Assembly (NCBI GenBank): GCA_027563935.2
Contig: CM050450.1
Span: forward strand, 5,129,957-5,193,956
Source of the DNA: Costus lasius
Taxonomy: Eukaryota > Streptophyta > Magnoliopsida > Zingiberales > Costaceae
Direction: 5' to 3'
Length of the DNA stretch: 64,000 bases
Shown: piece after piece, positions 44,380 through 56,003 of the stretch
Layout of the letters: each line of letters opens with the position of its first letter
How positions within the stretch are numbered: position 1 is the stretch's first letter
Position numbers and translations under genes: made by a program
Notes under the pieces: generated by a model
The model's input: the letters and a program-made list of their open reading frames with translations, nothing else
What the model was told of the DNA's origin: nothing
Databases searched by the model: none

Positions 44380-46491
44380 ATGAGAGGAGGGATGCACTCT
44401 GCTGTTCTGGACAAGAGGGCGCCGCTGAAAGTTTTGGAAGGAGAAAAAGGCCTCATTTTGTGTGCGTCTGGAGTTCGTAATATTAATAAGAGGAGGAAGG
44501 GAGCAACGGGGGAAAGGCTGCGGCCGGAACCGCGGTCGGTCCTGGAGCGCCGGCGGAGTCCCAGCCCGCCAAGCTCGTCCACTTCCACCCTGTCTTCCTC
44601 CCTCGTTGGAGGCAGAGGGCCGGCCTCCTCCGACGGCTCCGCTACTGCCGCCCACTCAGTGTCGGCGGAGGATGGAACTCGAAGGGAGAAGACGGCCGCG
44701 GAGTGGCCGCCCGAGCCTGATGCTCTTGCCGCTGGAGAGGAGTGCTCCCTTGGCGGCGTCGAGGACTGGGAAGCCTTGCTGTCGGAGCCGACCGCCTCTA
44801 TCGGTCAAGACCAGACCTTTCTCCGGTGGATCGCCGGAGAAGATGAAGATGCCTCTGCTGTAGGAAACGATGGCTCTAGATTGCCTTTCGACCCAGCATT
44901 CGCTTTGGAACCGGTGTCAGTGGAAGGCATAAATCCTTCCCCGCTGGCTCTTGCTTTCCCATCTGCCGGTGAATTTGAATCCAGATTCTCCGCATTAGGC
45001 TCTGGGAATGCCAACTTCAACCCTTGCCTCGCTCCCCCGCCGTCAGAGATCGTTTTGCAAGAATCCATGGATGACAAACACTTTCTTTTAGGCCCGAACG
45101 TGTTACTAGCCCAACAACATCAGGCTCAACCCTCACAGCACTCTACTTCGTTCTTCCACCCTTTGCACCACTTCACCAGCGAGCACGGCGGCCAGCTGCC
45201 GCAGCACCTCGCTCCTCTACGCCCCCATGTCTCTGAACTCTTCCTCGGTCGCAACCTGCCCCAGCAAATTGGATGTTCTCAGCTCAGCGCCTTTGCCGTC
45301 CCGTCTCAAACGCCGACGCATGTGAAGCCCAAATTGTCAAGCGGAGATGAGGCGGCTGCAGCCGCAGTACAGCAGCAGCAGCAGCAGGCATTAGTCGATC
45401 AGCTTTTCAAGGCGGCCGAGCTCATCGAGGCCGGCAACACCGTTAGCGCCCGTGGGATATTGGCGCGGCTCAATCACCAGCTCCCCTCACCCGTAGGGAA
45501 GCCCCTCATGCGCTCCGCCTTCTACTTCAAGGAGGCCCTTCACCTCCTCGCGAGCACTTCACACCACCCACCTCCGCCTCCTCCGACCCCCATTTCGACG
45601 CCGCTTGATGTGATGCTTAAGCTCGGAACCTACAAGACCTTCTCCGATGTCTCCCCAGTTGTACAATTCACCAGCTTCACTTGCATCCAAGCCCTCTTGG
45701 AGGAGCTGGACGGTGCGAAGAGCATCCACATCATTGACTTCGACATCGGGGTTGGCGTGCAGTGGTCGGCCTTTTTGCAGGAGCTTGCTCAGCGGTGTTC
45801 CTCGGCAATGGCGGCCGTCCCACCTCTCAAAATCACAGCTTTTGCTTCACCCTGCTCCCACCACCCCCTCGAGCTCCAGCTCATCCACCAAAACCTTTAT
45901 CTTTTCGCCGACAGCCTCAGCATCCCCCTCGAATTCAGTGTCCATACTCTCGACTCCTTTGATCCATCACTGCTCCTTGGAATGCGCTCAGCAGTGGACG
46001 AGGCTATTGCTCTGAATCTACCTGTAGGTTCTGCAATTCGCCCGCCCATACCTACTCTCCTGCGCTTGGTGAAGCAGCTCTCGCCTAAGATTGTGGTTTC
46101 AGTGGATCATGGCTGTGCCAGAATTGACCTGCCCTTTTCCCATCATATTCTACACACTTTCCAGTCTTGCACAGTTCTCCTTGACTCGATTGATGCAGCA
46201 GGCATCAATGAGGATGCAGCTAACAAGATCGAACGATTCTTAGTGCAGCCAAGAATTGAGGATGCTGTTCTAGGCCGTCACCGGCTATTGGACAAGACGC
46301 TACCTTGGCGGACTCTTTTTGCCTCAGCTGGATTTGTGCCCCTGCACTTCAGCAACTTCACAGAGACTCAGGCAGAATGCCTTCTGAAGAGAGTGCTGGT
46401 TAGGGGCTTCCATGTGGAGAAGCGCAATACTTCTCTTTCCCTCTGCTGGCAGCGCAAAGAGCTCGTGTCAGTGTCAGCATGGAAGTGCTAA
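44380..46491 (+). CDS. HAM: GRAS transcription factor, HAIRY MERISTEM / SCL6-22-27 group
   Basis: Intronless, 703 aa. The N-terminal 330 residues are low-complexity (Ser, Pro, Gln; polyQ at about 328-333) with the WEALL segment typical of HAM proteins. The GRAS domain (about 335-703) has LVDQLFKAAELIEAGN (LHRI), the VHIID variant SIHIIDFDIGVGVQW at about 448, the PFYRE-like LPFSHHILHTFQS, and SAW beginning with W642 (WRTLFASAGF) and ending SVSAWKC, as in HAM proteins. HAM factors act with WUSCHEL/WOX proteins to maintain shoot meristems. A miR171 target site lies at 45456-45476. An alternative start at 44392 would drop 4 residues. Confidence 0.93.
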   Translation: MRGGMHSAVLDKRAPLKVLEGEKGLILCASGVRNINKRRKGATGERLRPEPRSVLERRRSPSPPSSSTSTLSSSLVGGRGPASSDGSATAAHSVSAEDGTRREKTAAEWPPEPDALAAGEECSLGGVEDWEALLSEPTASIGQDQTFLRWIAGEDEDASAVGNDGSRLPFDPAFALEPVSVEGINPSPLALAFPSAGEFESRFSALGSGNANFNPCLAPPPSEIVLQESMDDKHFLLGPNVLLAQQHQAQPSQHSTSFFHPLHHFTSEHGGQLPQHLAPLRPHVSELFLGRNLPQQIGCSQLSAFAVPSQTPTHVKPKLSSGDEAAAAAVQQQQQQALVDQLFKAAELIEAGNTVSARGILARLNHQLPSPVGKPLMRSAFYFKEALHLLASTSHHPPPPPPTPISTPLDVMLKLGTYKTFSDVSPVVQFTSFTCIQALLEELDGAKSIHIIDFDIGVGVQWSAFLQELAQRCSSAMAAVPPLKITAFASPCSHHPLELQLIHQNLYLFADSLSIPLEFSVHTLDSFDPSLLLGMRSAVDEAIALNLPVGSAIRPPIPTLLRLVKQLSPKIVVSVDHGCARIDLPFSHHILHTFQSCTVLLDSIDAAGINEDAANKIERFLVQPRIEDAVLGRHRLLDKTLPWRTLFASAGFVPLHFSNFTETQAECLLKRVLVRGFHVEKRNTSLSLCWQRKELVSVSAWKC
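45456..45476 (+). promoter_or_regulatory. miR171 target site
   Basis: Twenty-one bases (from GATAT to CAATCA, core TTGGCGCGGCTCAATCA) perfectly complementary to the canonical plant miR171. They encode GILARLNH within the first leucine-rich part of the GRAS domain, the conserved location in HAM/SCL6 genes. It directs AGO1 cleavage of the transcript in other plants. Confidence 0.92.
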
Positions 46492-46855
46492 TTGATCCCA
46501 ATTTCTCACAGGCACGTCATTTTAGATGTTTCTTTTTCACTATCATTAATCTATTGTTACCATCTATTCAGAAATTATGATTGCTCTGTATTGACAATCT
46601 TGCTATTGAATGTGGCATTTACTTGCTAATGTTTGCTTTGTATCCGTTTGGCACTGTCTTTTGTTGGATTCTTTTATTATTATTATTATTATTTTGATTG
46701 TGAATTTGACAAAAATGAAGGTCTAGTACTGTTTAACTATTCAGTCATCTTCATGCTATGAACGCTGATTGTAACTTTCTCATATCTTGATGTTACATAT
46801 AAAGCAATGATTTTTTGGCATTAAATTGGTCTCTGCTTATATAACTAATTGTAAA
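46492..46855. other. HAM-like 3' flank
   Basis: AT-rich 3' untranslated and flanking sequence with an ATT microsatellite near 46674-46693. No gene. Confidence 0.5.
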
Positions 46856-47209
46856 GGAGAAAATTTTCTAGAGTTTCTAAACAGGATATCTTAAATATCG
46901 TAGAATGAGTTCATATTATTGTAGAATAGACCCATTTTATGAAAGAACATGTGTCAATTACCTTAAAATGACTATAACATATCGTGGAATGATTGACTAT
47001 TAGCATAGAATGGCTGCCAAAATATCCTAGAATAATTATATGTTATATTGGAATGTCATTCTACGATATTTTGAACGTTATTCCACAATATGTTATAGTT
47101 ATTCTAGGGTAATTGACACATGTTCTTTCATAAAATGAGTTCATTCTACGATATTTACAGTACCTGCTTAGAAACTTTGGCTAAGATACCGTGCCCAAAA
47201 TTTTTTTCC
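46856..47209. mobile_element. Foldback MITE downstream of HAM-like gene
   Basis: About 354 bp. The left arm from GGAGAAAATTTTCTAGAG through AAATATCGTAGAATGA to GAACATGTGTCAATTACC pairs with the right arm (complement of 47110-47209) almost throughout. The right end has about 18 extra bases. Variants of ATATCGTAGAATG recur several times in both orientations. No clear TSD. Its terminal bases resemble those of the MITE at 13134-13517. Confidence 0.72.
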
Positions 47210-50200
47210 ACGAGTTACGACTTTTGATGATTTATAGATCCTTGTCTAGGATTCTTCATAAATACCTTTTTGCACCATGTATTGTACTATGCCAAGTAGC
47301 TTAATAGGTCAAGGAATCCTCTCATGGGTATAATATGAAGGACTTATTTATTTTTGCATTTGATGCAGGCAGTAGGGAGTAGGGATCTGTATACAGATAA
47401 ATGCATAATCTTTTATAACTATGAAAGAGAGAACATTGCTTCATTATTTAAATAATGAACTCAGATTCATCGTTTGCTCTACTAGTTTTGACCTCACATG
47501 TTAATGAACATTGGTTCTTGCAGATGATAATAGTTTTGACCTCACATGTTGCTAGTAGATATGGTCATGACATAATCCCTTTTCCCATATTAGACTTATT
47601 GGTGTCGTCTAAGGGAGGCTGCCCAGAGCCAGCGCGTACTTTTCCTTGCAACACGTGAGATTGGGTTTGATATGAACTTTTAAAGGCGTCAATAGTTTAA
47701 TCCACCACTCCATTGGGCCATTGGAACAAAGGCACTCAAGACTTAGGTTTAGATGACCGTAGTATGATCCATGGTTCTAAATCTTGGTTTACATTATACT
47801 GATCCAATCTTAAACCTGCATATATTACATATACTAACACTGAAATGTACAAGTACTAGTTGTACCAACACATAGTATACTAGTATCAGTTGCGTTTTGT
47901 AACACTTATACTGAGCGATATAGACCGGTTTTCAAAACTATGATATGATCCACATAAAGTCTAATTTGATAGATTGAATAGCCAACCATGTCATTATACA
48001 AAACGAATTTCTTTTATGCAAAGACATATGGAAAAAAGCATAACTTTATGAAAAAACACATTCTATACTATTTTGTCATGTTGCTTCATAAGTTGTTTTA
48101 ATTTCCCCATTGTTGTGACAAGTATCAAGTTCCTACAGCAAAGTTATGCTTTTGTGGTCCAATTTGTGAAATGCCAATCTTATTCCTTTATTCATGATTG
48201 AACTTCTCTTTTGTCTTAGATTGTTTGTGATGGTTCTAACTCCACATAGGCGAACTTTAGTAGTTGGTTTACAAAAGAGGAAGATAAGAAACTGGAAAAG
48301 GAGAAAGGTCCACTAACCTAAAATGACTACCTAACTTTCATCTTATAAATTCTTAGAAAGTTTTTACTCTTATCAATGTGTAACTATTAGAGAAGCCCGA
48401 TTTGAAACGCGAAGCGTAAATCGTTTTCACAATAAACTTAGCTCTTGTTTTGTGTGTGTCAAGCAAGATTTCGAAAACCGGTCCGGCGAGCAATACCGGT
48501 ACAGGTACCAGCAGAGAGGCTGCAGGCGGCAACTACGGAGGGAGGCTAACAACGGGCCAGAAGCTCGAAGCTTCCAGGGCTGCTACCTCTCTCCGCCGTT
48601 CCACTCGGAGCCATGTTTCGATGCTTGTGTCGGAACTACTTGCTCGCCGGACCGGTTCCACACCAGATGGTTTTCGATTCCTTGGTGTGAAGTATCAACC
48701 TTAGCTCACTGTCCATCTCTGAAAATGTCACTTCACTGTTCATCTCAAAATGTTAAAATGCAAATGGTTGACTCTAGGACTATTATGAACATTTTTTTTG
48801 CTTGACTTGAATCGCGGCCAAGTGATAATATCCTTGTCATATCCACTGGTAATCCAGTGCAGTAGTGACCCCATTGAAACTTTTTGCTGAATACCTTTTG
48901 TTTCTCTGAAGTTATGGAAAGAACTCCAGCATCAAGTGGCCCTGTTTCTTTCCAGGGCCAAATAATGTGATTCTCGCGGTTGGTGTGTCAAATCACAAAT
49001 CTCAACCATTGTTCTTGGGTAGAACTGGTGCTTGTGCGGTCCTCTACATAGAGAAGAACTTTCAAGAGGGGTTTTGTATAAATGAGCCTGCTGTTTCTCT
49101 AGATTTTTTTTATAATTTCTCAACCTTGTCTTCGTTGGATCAAAATTGATAGTTTAGTATTGATATTGAGAAAAGTGAGTAATAAATTGAACTTGCTGTT
49201 TCGTTTGACTGTATTGCTTCATGTTGTGTGATTTCTTCAAACGGCAGGGGAGGTATTCAATTCTGTACTTCATATTTTGTAGGAGGTCAAAGCTTTGACC
49301 TCCCAGGTCGTTTTGACTTTACACCTGTGGATGGAGATTTCGATTCTTATTTACATGCAATGGGTCACTATGATGTCGTTTGACTGATGACACCTCAATT
49401 TGATAGCTTTGACTCAATGAGATTTTCAAAAAATGAAAAACACTTTGGCTACTTAAGACTGTAATGTCAATGTTTGCATTGACTTCAGCCGCAACTAAAG
49501 TATTAGAAAAGTCAATTACACATGCAATGATGTAGTCGTTCTATTTCTTGTCACTTGTCCTCCTTAGACAATATATTTGTTTCTTTTAAACTACTGCTCA
49601 CTTTGTTTGGATTATAAATAAATAGTATTTTTACTTATTTTTAAAAATAATGACAACGTTTCGTAAATATGAAAAATTAAAACGAGATATTAACATCTTA
49701 TTTATTTTAGACTATTTTTTATAAGCAAAAATAATAAATTCTAGCTTTTAATTTCTGTTTTTTATTGCTTTTACCTATTTTTATTTTTTATAATAAAATA
49801 TTTTCTGTTTGCTTTCTAACTAAAAGGAGAGCCAAATATGTTTTTTTTTTTTAACTTTTAGTAGTAGTGTATTTATTGTATATAATTCGTTAGAAGATTA
49901 TGGTTAAACATTTACTACGTGTTTCCTTGGAGAGAAATTAAGGAGGAAAGAATGGTAAACTTTTTCTTTCTCTCGTTTCCTTAACACTATGTTTAGTAGG
50001 GCGGATGGAAAATGGAAATGACAGAAAATAGATAAAATAAGACGGATGAAAAATGAGAGATGAAAAAAGGAAATTTATCTCACTTTCATTTGAAAATTGA
50101 TCCGCCTAATTTGGGCGAAAATAGCATCGTATTACACTGCTCATATATTTTCACTCACAAATCTCTTTCACAGGTTCTCACAATTAATTAATATAATTAG

Positions 50201-50400
50201 GATTATGGTATTTAATATTTATTTAATATTTTTAATTATTTTAAAATATTTAATAGTATTTAATATTTTTTTACTAATTTTATAATATTTAGTGGTATTG
50301 AATCATTTTTAACTATTTTTTAAAATATTTAATAGTTTTTAATATTTTAAAATTAATTTTATAATATTAAATAGTTATTTTTTATATTATATGATAATGT
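47210..50400. other. Intergenic, no gene recognised
   Basis: Short ORFs only. 48476-48493 and 48640-48657 form an 18-bp perfect inverted repeat around a GC-richer island (48470-48700) rich in ACCGG motifs. 49980-50400 is very AT-rich, with repeated TTAATATTT. Confidence 0.5.
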
Positions 50401-50402
50401 TT

Positions 50403-51491
50403 ATATAATATAAGTATAAAAAGAAAAATAGATGGTGTCTATATTAATTCTTTAAATTTTTCTTCCCTTTAGCTAAATACAAAGAGAAAAATATATATTT
50501 TTTTTTCATTCTTATTTTTTTATCCTTTTCAATTTTTATCTGCTCAGTTAAACACAGTGTAAGAAAAAGAAATAGGAATATTTTGCCCAAACCAGGCAAA
50601 AAATAAAAGAGTGCATGCTCGCACGCCTTATGAGCTCACCTCCTACCTTCATTACTATGCACGGCCCTACTTGGCTTGTTGCTCGTCTTGCACCCTGCTC
50701 TTGCTGCTTGCGTTCTTACTCCCTAAAATAATCACGTGTAATGCATGATATTTTTTTTCTTTTCTCTTTTTTTTTCGCTCTATGGTTTTTTTTTCTCTTC
50801 ATTTTTTTTTTCTCAAAGAAAACATAAAGAAAAAAGAAATTAAATTTAATGAACTTGTTGAAAATGGGACAAAATTTCTTAGACAAGATTACTGCTTAAG
50901 AATTTGGGAAATACAAGGAAAGAAATAAATTTCTTAGACAAAATTTATATAATATAAGTATAAAAAGAAAAATAAATGTTGTTTATATTAATTCTTTAAA
51001 TTTTCCTTTCCTCGATCTAAATATGAGGAGAAAAATATTTTTTATTTTCCATTTATTTTTTTTTTCCTTTTTACTTTTTCATCCTTCCCAATTTTTATCT
51101 GCCCAACTAAACATAGTGTAAGAGAAAGAGATAGGAATATTCTGCCCAAATCAAGTAAAAAAAAAAAAGAAATGCTCGCACTCGTACCTCCACGCTAGCT
51201 TCTCCTCCTTCCAAGCTCACCTCCAATCTCCATTACTATGCACGCCCTTACTTGGCTTGTTGCTCGTGCACCCTGCTCTAGTGCTGCTTGCGTTCTTACT
51301 CCATGCAATAATCACGTGTAATGCATGATATTTTTTTCTTTTCTCTTTTTTTTCGCTCTTTGGTTTTTTTTTTCTCTCCATTTTTTTTTCTCTCTAAGAA
51401 AACATAAAGAAAAAAGAAATTAAATTTAATGAACTTGTTGAAAATGGGACAAAATTTCTTAGACAAGATTACTGCTTAAGAATTTGGGAAA
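50403..51491. repeat. Tandem duplication of about 550 bp
   Basis: Copy 1 (about 50403-50909) and copy 2 (about 50947-51491) share, in the same order, ATATAATATAAGTATAAAAAG, GGAATATTCTGCCC, CCTACTTGGCTTGTTGCTCGT (in parts), AATAATCACGTGTAATGCATGA (in parts) and CAAGATTACTGCTTAAGAAT. Offsets vary from 544 to 580 because of poly-T length changes. No coding capacity. Confidence 0.88.
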
Positions 51492-52450
51492 ATGTAACAT
51501 TATCACCCTTAAATTTGCTTTTAGATTTATGCTTATCATATTTACATTTGAACTTCGTACTATAAATTTATTTTTAAAGAAGTATATTAATTGTATATTT
51601 TTATAACAAAATATTATTAATGACAGAAAATTATCACATAATCTCGTACTTTGTATAATCATTTTAATGTAAAATTAATATAGCTTTAGCTTGTTCTTGT
51701 GCGTAAGTAGGCCATAGAAATTATTTGAATACAAAGCGATTTGGTTCAGGGTGGCTTCCGCCAATTCCGAAAGGACGCCATTCTGTGCAATATAACAACC
51801 ACCATTTCCCGAAATTTAAGAACCGAAGGGGCTAGATCTTTCCGCCAAGGAGCCGATGCCTCGTCTCGTGCATTGCGGCATCGACTTCTGCCCTTGTCGC
51901 AGTGGCTCTGCCGCTCGTACGTTGGAGGACGAAGCGCTGCTGATTGATGAGCCTGAGATCTAGGGCTTGATGATCAGGACTCTTACCATTGACTTAAATC
52001 TGTGAAAGATCACAAGCACGCAACCCCTTCTGCTCGATCACTCGCTTGAAGCAGCCGCATTTGCCTCTAATTTAAGGTATGGAGTAAGGGTCTCGGACAT
52101 GGCGTGTTTGATTTTGGTTTGGGTTCTTTTCATTGAGATGTCGCAGCTGGCTTAGCATGGAAGCAAATTATATCAAGAAGCAGCTATGAGTGGACGAGCA
52201 GTAGGCCGAAGGTTATGGGCTGCACACCAAATTTCTCGGTGGCGCAGATTGGCGATTGGTTCATTCAGTTTCCTCTAGCGGAGGTACATCAAGCTTCACA
52301 TAATTAGAACTATCTTTCGAACAAATTTAGATTGCAAGTCTTTTTTTCTAAGCTCATTAACTTGTGAAACTCGAATATCTGCTTTGATAGCAGTGGTTTT
52401 ACACCGAGCATTTCTAGAATTATATATCTTAATTGATGCATATGCTTCTG
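51492..52450. other. GC-richer intergenic island, no gene recognised
   Basis: 51741-52300 is distinctly less AT-rich than its surroundings and has a 68-aa ORF (51741-51947), but I find no known domain. It could be an untranslated exon or a decayed gene. Confidence 0.3.
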
Positions 52451-55400
52451 TTAAAAATTAAGTGTAGTTAGAGGTTTATCCTCAGCGACTTAGTCCTAAA
52501 TCGGGAATTAGGTTAAGCATGTCTTTTGTATTGGTCTTTGTAAGGCTTATTATTATTTTATTAATGTTTAACCTAATATAAATTTTTCATGTTAGCCATA
52601 ACCTTCTTCAATACCACCGCCCAATCTCTCGCTTCTTTCCTTTTTCTCTCCACGTCTGTCACCTCGTATCCGTTCACCACAGCCCGCTAGCCCAGTGCCA
52701 CAGGGTAGCACCGTAGTTAAGCAATCGCAGCCAGCCATCACAACTATAAATCTCAGCCCAGCATAGTGCTTTCCGGCATCCGATGGATTGTCATCCCTAT
52801 AACAAAATGTTGAGTTGGTGGGTTGCTTTGTGAAAAATTATTTAAATCTTAAGCAAGATGAAAAATCTATATAGATATATTATTCTCTTGTTTGGGCAAA
52901 GTGAGATGAGTTATAGACTTATCAACCTCCAATTGAAAACCTTACTAATCTCATGAAGCAATGTCAGGATTTTTTATACAAAATTTCTTTTGAGGCTTGA
53001 TGATTAATATGCTACTAGTAGTCATCTGATCTTGATAATGCCTTTAATATGCTTCTTAGGATCAAAGTTCCTAAAATCTCTTCCTTTGATGGTTCCTCTA
53101 TTATCTCTGCTATACCTACAGCCCTTGCCTTAAATGGAGGTCTTCACTCAAGTCTTTTGTGGACACTCAAACCATCCCTCATATAGATGTTAGCAAAAGT
53201 TTGGATATCCTACCTAGGCTAATATTGTTACTGCTCTTGAATATGTTTCTAACACCACTATGCCTACAATTGATTATGATAAATTACGTAAGGTTTCTAC
53301 TGTATTCGGTTCATCATAGATAACTATTACTTTTGCGACTACTACTTTAGCTGGTGTAGGGTCTACTATTCCTTCATTGATATTCCACAACATTAGTTAT
53401 ATGTTCCCTGTTTTCCTATAAACCTTCTGCTTGTTAGTTGACTTACTAGATCCCTTCATTGTTCAATATAAATTTTCCTACTCGTTATGTTTTTTTAGAA
53501 TCTCCAAATGAATACGAGATTGGAAGGATGCCATGAGATTGGTGGTGTTGACATCCTATTAGATTGACCTTCTCGTGTTTTTTCTATTATCAATACTGCT
53601 TTTGCATATCAACGACATTGCTGTTTCAGTCAACTTTCCTCTGCTTAAATACAATAATTATTGTTTTTAAAGTCTATTTGTAGTTTTAATTGTGATATTT
53701 TTTAGTTAGGCATACATCACCACGTATCTTTTCCTAGTAGTAGTACCAACTACCAAATGTAACTCCTTTTTGAGTTGAACACTCTAATATTTGGGGTCTG
53801 AGTCATTTTATTTCTAAACTTTATTTCAGATACTTTATTACTTTCGTTAATGGCTGATTCTTGTATGATATAGACTTATCTCTTAGAAAGCACAGCCAAT
53901 GTCATAGATGTTTCTAAAAAAATTCTAAAATAAAATAAATAATTACTGTCCAAAGAGTATGTACATTCATTCTTTTCTACTTTCTATCAGTTACATGATA
54001 TCATCATAGACTATATGTCCTTATACCTTTTAGCAAAATGGAGTAGCTAAGAATAAGAACATGTCTTCTTGATAGGCATGTGTAGTGAGATTTCATATGC
54101 ACATCCTCAAATTTTATTTGGGGGATGCAGTTCTTATGAATACCTACCTCATTAATCGCATGTCTCCTACTTCTTTGCAAGGTTATAATCCTTATTCACG
54201 ATTATATATTGGCACAACAAGTTTTTCCTTACCGACACGTATATTTGGATCCCTTTGCTTCTTCTCATTCTTGGACCTTGACATGACAAGTTTAGTCCTT
54301 GCTTAATATAGCGTATTTTCTTGGATATCATCATATTCAAAGGGACTCACCATTATGATCCTGTAGGTCACTGACATTATGTCTTTGATGGTGTCATCTT
54401 CCTTGAGTCACTCTACCTTGGTGCTACTAAGCTTCACTGACTTCAACTATTCTTGTTTTTGGCTATCACTGAGATTACCACAGAGGATTCTTCTAATTCC
54501 GCATCAGCACCATTACTTTCATCCTCCACTAATCTCCTCAATGGGCTTCCCCCACTGTAGATTTATGGTAGATGTTCTCGTAAGCCACCAACACACCATC
54601 AACACCATCATCGTTTGCAAATCTTCTAACTTCACCCAGCTCTGATTTGGATTGCAAAGTTAAAATATGCTGAGTATCCCAAAGGATTCATGCGAAGTTA
54701 TGCTTAGTTCTCAACAGAAAAAAGTTATGGATGATAAGATGGATACATTAAGGTCTCAAGGTGCTCGGTGATTGTGCTTTATTCCAAAGCGGTAAGATCT
54801 ATTATTGAATGTGGTTTTTTACAATGAAACATATCCTAATAGAATTGTTGAATGTTGCAAAGCCAGATTAACAGAACTTTATTTAAACTTACAGATTGAC
54901 TATTTCAATACATTCTGCTAAAGTATTGTTCTCTCTTGCCACTAATTAGGACAGATGAATGTTAAAAATGTCTTCCTGTATAGTGATCTTGTTGATGAGG
55001 TAATATATGGGGGCAATTTCTTGGGTATGTTATAGAAAGGAAGAAAAATAATACAAACTCACAAAAGCAATTTATGGACTAAACAAAACTTTAGAGCCTG
55101 GTTAAAAAAATCTTAGGTGGTCACTAGCATTGCTCTTCAATGTAGTAAGATAGATTCAACAAATTTCTTAGAATTCTTTATTCTTTTAAAAGGATCTCCA
55201 GGAAAAGTTTTTTCTTAAAAAAAGAGATACAAATATCTATATATTAAATCTTATGCTGTTGTTGATTGTGGGCAATACTAAAGATAGGAGATCCACCTCT
55301 AGCTATTGTACCTATGTTGGATTAAATTTGTTACTTCGAAAAACAAAAAAAAAAGCTAATCTAGTGCAGAAGGCTAAGTATAGAGCAACAAAAAAAAAGA

Positions 55401-55860
55401 GCTAGCAATATTATAGATAGGAGATCCACCTCAAGCTATTGTACCTACCTATGTTGGATTAAATTTGTTACTGGGAAAAAAAATAAAATAAAATGTTAAT
55501 CTAGCGCAGAAGGCTAAGTATACAGCAACATGTATACATGTTAGATGTGACTATAGTCATTCATGAAGAATTTGTGTTTTGCTTTATGAAGACCCTAACA
55601 TTGTAAGATGTGACAATTAGATGGTCATGTACAATGCAAGCAACTCTGCGTTTAATGAGAGAGCCGAACAAATAAGATGAGCTATCATTTTACAAGAGAT
55701 ATTGTGATGTTTAAGAAACTATGTAAACCTTCACCACTTCAAAAATTAGCTAGTATATATTTTCACCAAAACTCTTGCTAATAATAGGTTTTCTTTTATT
55801 TGTACAAGTTGGGTACCATTAATATTTAAGATTATTTAGAGGATTATCATTAGTCTTACT
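52450..55860 (+). mobile_element. Badly decayed copia retrotransposon
   Basis: Fragments in plus-strand order: an LTR-like sequence near 52450-52760 (AGTCCTAAATCGGGAATTAG..TCTTTTGTATTGG), gag-like remnants near 52870-53300, integrase remnants 54015-54190 (PYTFQQNGVA-like, then YLINRMSPTSLQGYNPY), reverse-transcriptase remnants near 54920-55010 (KNVFLYSDLVDEVIY), RNase H remnants 55250-55400, and the end of the polyprotein near 55700. Stops and frameshifts are frequent throughout and no second LTR is recognisable. Old insertion. Confidence 0.62.
55273..55531 (+). repeat. Tandem duplication in copia RNase H remnant
   Basis: Two copies, 55273-55405 and 55406-55531, sharing ATAGGAGATCCACCTC, GCTATTGTACCTA, GTTGGATTAAATTTGTTAC and GCAGAAGGCTAAGTATA. 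They diverge mainly in A-runs. Confidence 0.85.
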
Positions 55861-55976
55861 CCAACATCAAGAGTTGGGTCTCACATGTCAATGTTAAACC
55901 CGAAATAATTTTTCAACCAGCTTCCTTTTGCAACGTAATCCTCCCAAATTGTATTGCCAACCACTAATGGAGATAG

Positions 55977-56003
55977 ATATATATATATATATATATATAT
56001 ATA
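55977..56003. repeat. (AT)n microsatellite
   Basis: Uninterrupted run of alternating A and T, 27 bases. Confidence 0.95.

Noticed and set aside
43894..44655. 253-aa minus-strand ORF overlapping the HAM-like 5' end
   Set aside because: Ser/Arg-rich, runs through the AG microsatellite, no domain; antisense shadow.
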